From BRH-c25 sp035627615 (lineage in GTDB: Bacteria; Bacillota; Clostridia; Lutisporales; Lutisporaceae): a stretch of DNA of 64,000 bases. This document shows positions 63,855-64,000 of this stretch, in pieces. A model generated the notes under the pieces. The model saw only the letters and a list, made by a program, of their open reading frames with translations, did no database searches and had not been told where the DNA came from. Within the stretch, counting starts at the first letter, position 1, and each line of letters opens with the position of its first letter. Location of the stretch: the NCBI GenBank assembly GCA_035627615.1, contig DASPLL010000053.1, positions 10,098-74,097 of the forward strand, written 5' to 3'. The position numbers were made by a program, and so were the translations under genes.

Positions 63855-63891
63855 TAAGCACTGTATTCGTTTTCAGAATACAGTGCTTTTT
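63855..63891. repeat. Dispersed palindrome family 1, copy E
   Basis: AAGCACTGTATTC and GAATACAGTGCTT pair exactly around GTTTTCA; TTTATGTAAA follows, as in copy B. It is the best-preserved copy and follows the CAT gene, where it may terminate transcription. Confidence 0.8.
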
Positions 63892-64000
63892 ATGTAAAAT
63901 CATATTTATTTTTTGGTCAGACTGTCCGAAAAGTCAGTCGCAGCAACACCTGAGACGCTATGAAATATGGCATAATTGATATAACAGGATTATTGAGGGT

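Noticed and set aside
12092..63891. The repeated hairpins as a CRISPR or integron array.
   Set aside because: Copies are kilobases apart, unequal in spacing and lie singly after or between genes; no cas or integrase gene is present.

Overview
The window looks like chromosomal DNA of an anaerobic, spore-former-type Clostridia (Bacillota): moderate-to-low GC, strong AGGAGG ribosome sites, frequent TTG/GTG starts, S-layer-homology (SLH) surface proteins, a PPi-type phosphofructokinase, a TRAP transporter, GGDEF/HD-GYP signalling and a HelD helicase. Assignment below class level is inference. No CRISPR array, rRNA, intact insertion sequence or prophage was seen.

Layout: 1-3855 is the 5' part of a very large secreted Calx-beta protein (minus strand, runs off the left edge). 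4112-6820 is a PAS/GAF/GGDEF/HD-GYP c-di-GMP protein. 7329-11822 is glutamate synthase large subunit, followed by tRNA-Glu(CTC). 12149-14340 holds an orphan Lon AAA+ fragment, a possible small ORF and pfp. 14398-19317 is a minus-strand ABC uptake operon of the Fe3+/2-aminoethylphosphonate class plus a ComEC-like metallo-hydrolase, under a LacI-like palindrome. 19620-24356 has an 824-aa protein with a cyclic-nucleotide-binding-like N-terminus, a MYG1 family protein that seems to start at ATT, and a Mut7-C RNase-domain protein. 24397-31386 is a catabolic locus: tandem nitrilase, hydantoinase/dihydropyrimidinase, TRAP DctPQM and a LysR regulator, suggesting uptake and stepwise hydrolysis of a cyclic ureide or related amide. 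31703-36474 contains SLH remnants, a DUF4173/XRE/DUF2975 membrane module, a twice-frameshifted secreted protein and an intact SLH protein. 37685-42820 is an AraC gene followed by an efflux-type locus (TetR, MFS, FtsX permease, LolD-like ATPase) with two matching TetR-type palindromes.

43177-49781 encodes a giant subtilase-like/FN3/Big2/SLH surface protein split by one frameshift; its subtilase domain has an internal deletion. 50028-51557 is a secreted transglutaminase-like protein, then a D,D-carboxypeptidase, HelD, and an 881-aa fusion of a TetM/EF-G-like ribosome GTPase with a YacP/Rae1-like NYN nuclease, the most striking protein in the window. 58666-60047 is a decayed RCC1/LRR/transglutaminase mosaic bracketed by a ~78-bp direct repeat that is itself palindromic. 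60085-63757 is accessory DNA: three small stress/unknown-type genes of higher GC, a HepT/MntA toxin-antitoxin pair, an XRE-desulfoferrodoxin fusion, and a CAT-family acetyltransferase.

At least two dispersed palindrome families lie between genes (core GCACTGTATTC, five copies plus a half copy; core GGGACGG/GGGACAG, several copies). Several surface-protein genes are broken or internally deleted, so this part of the genome appears to be in flux, or the assembly contains indel errors.
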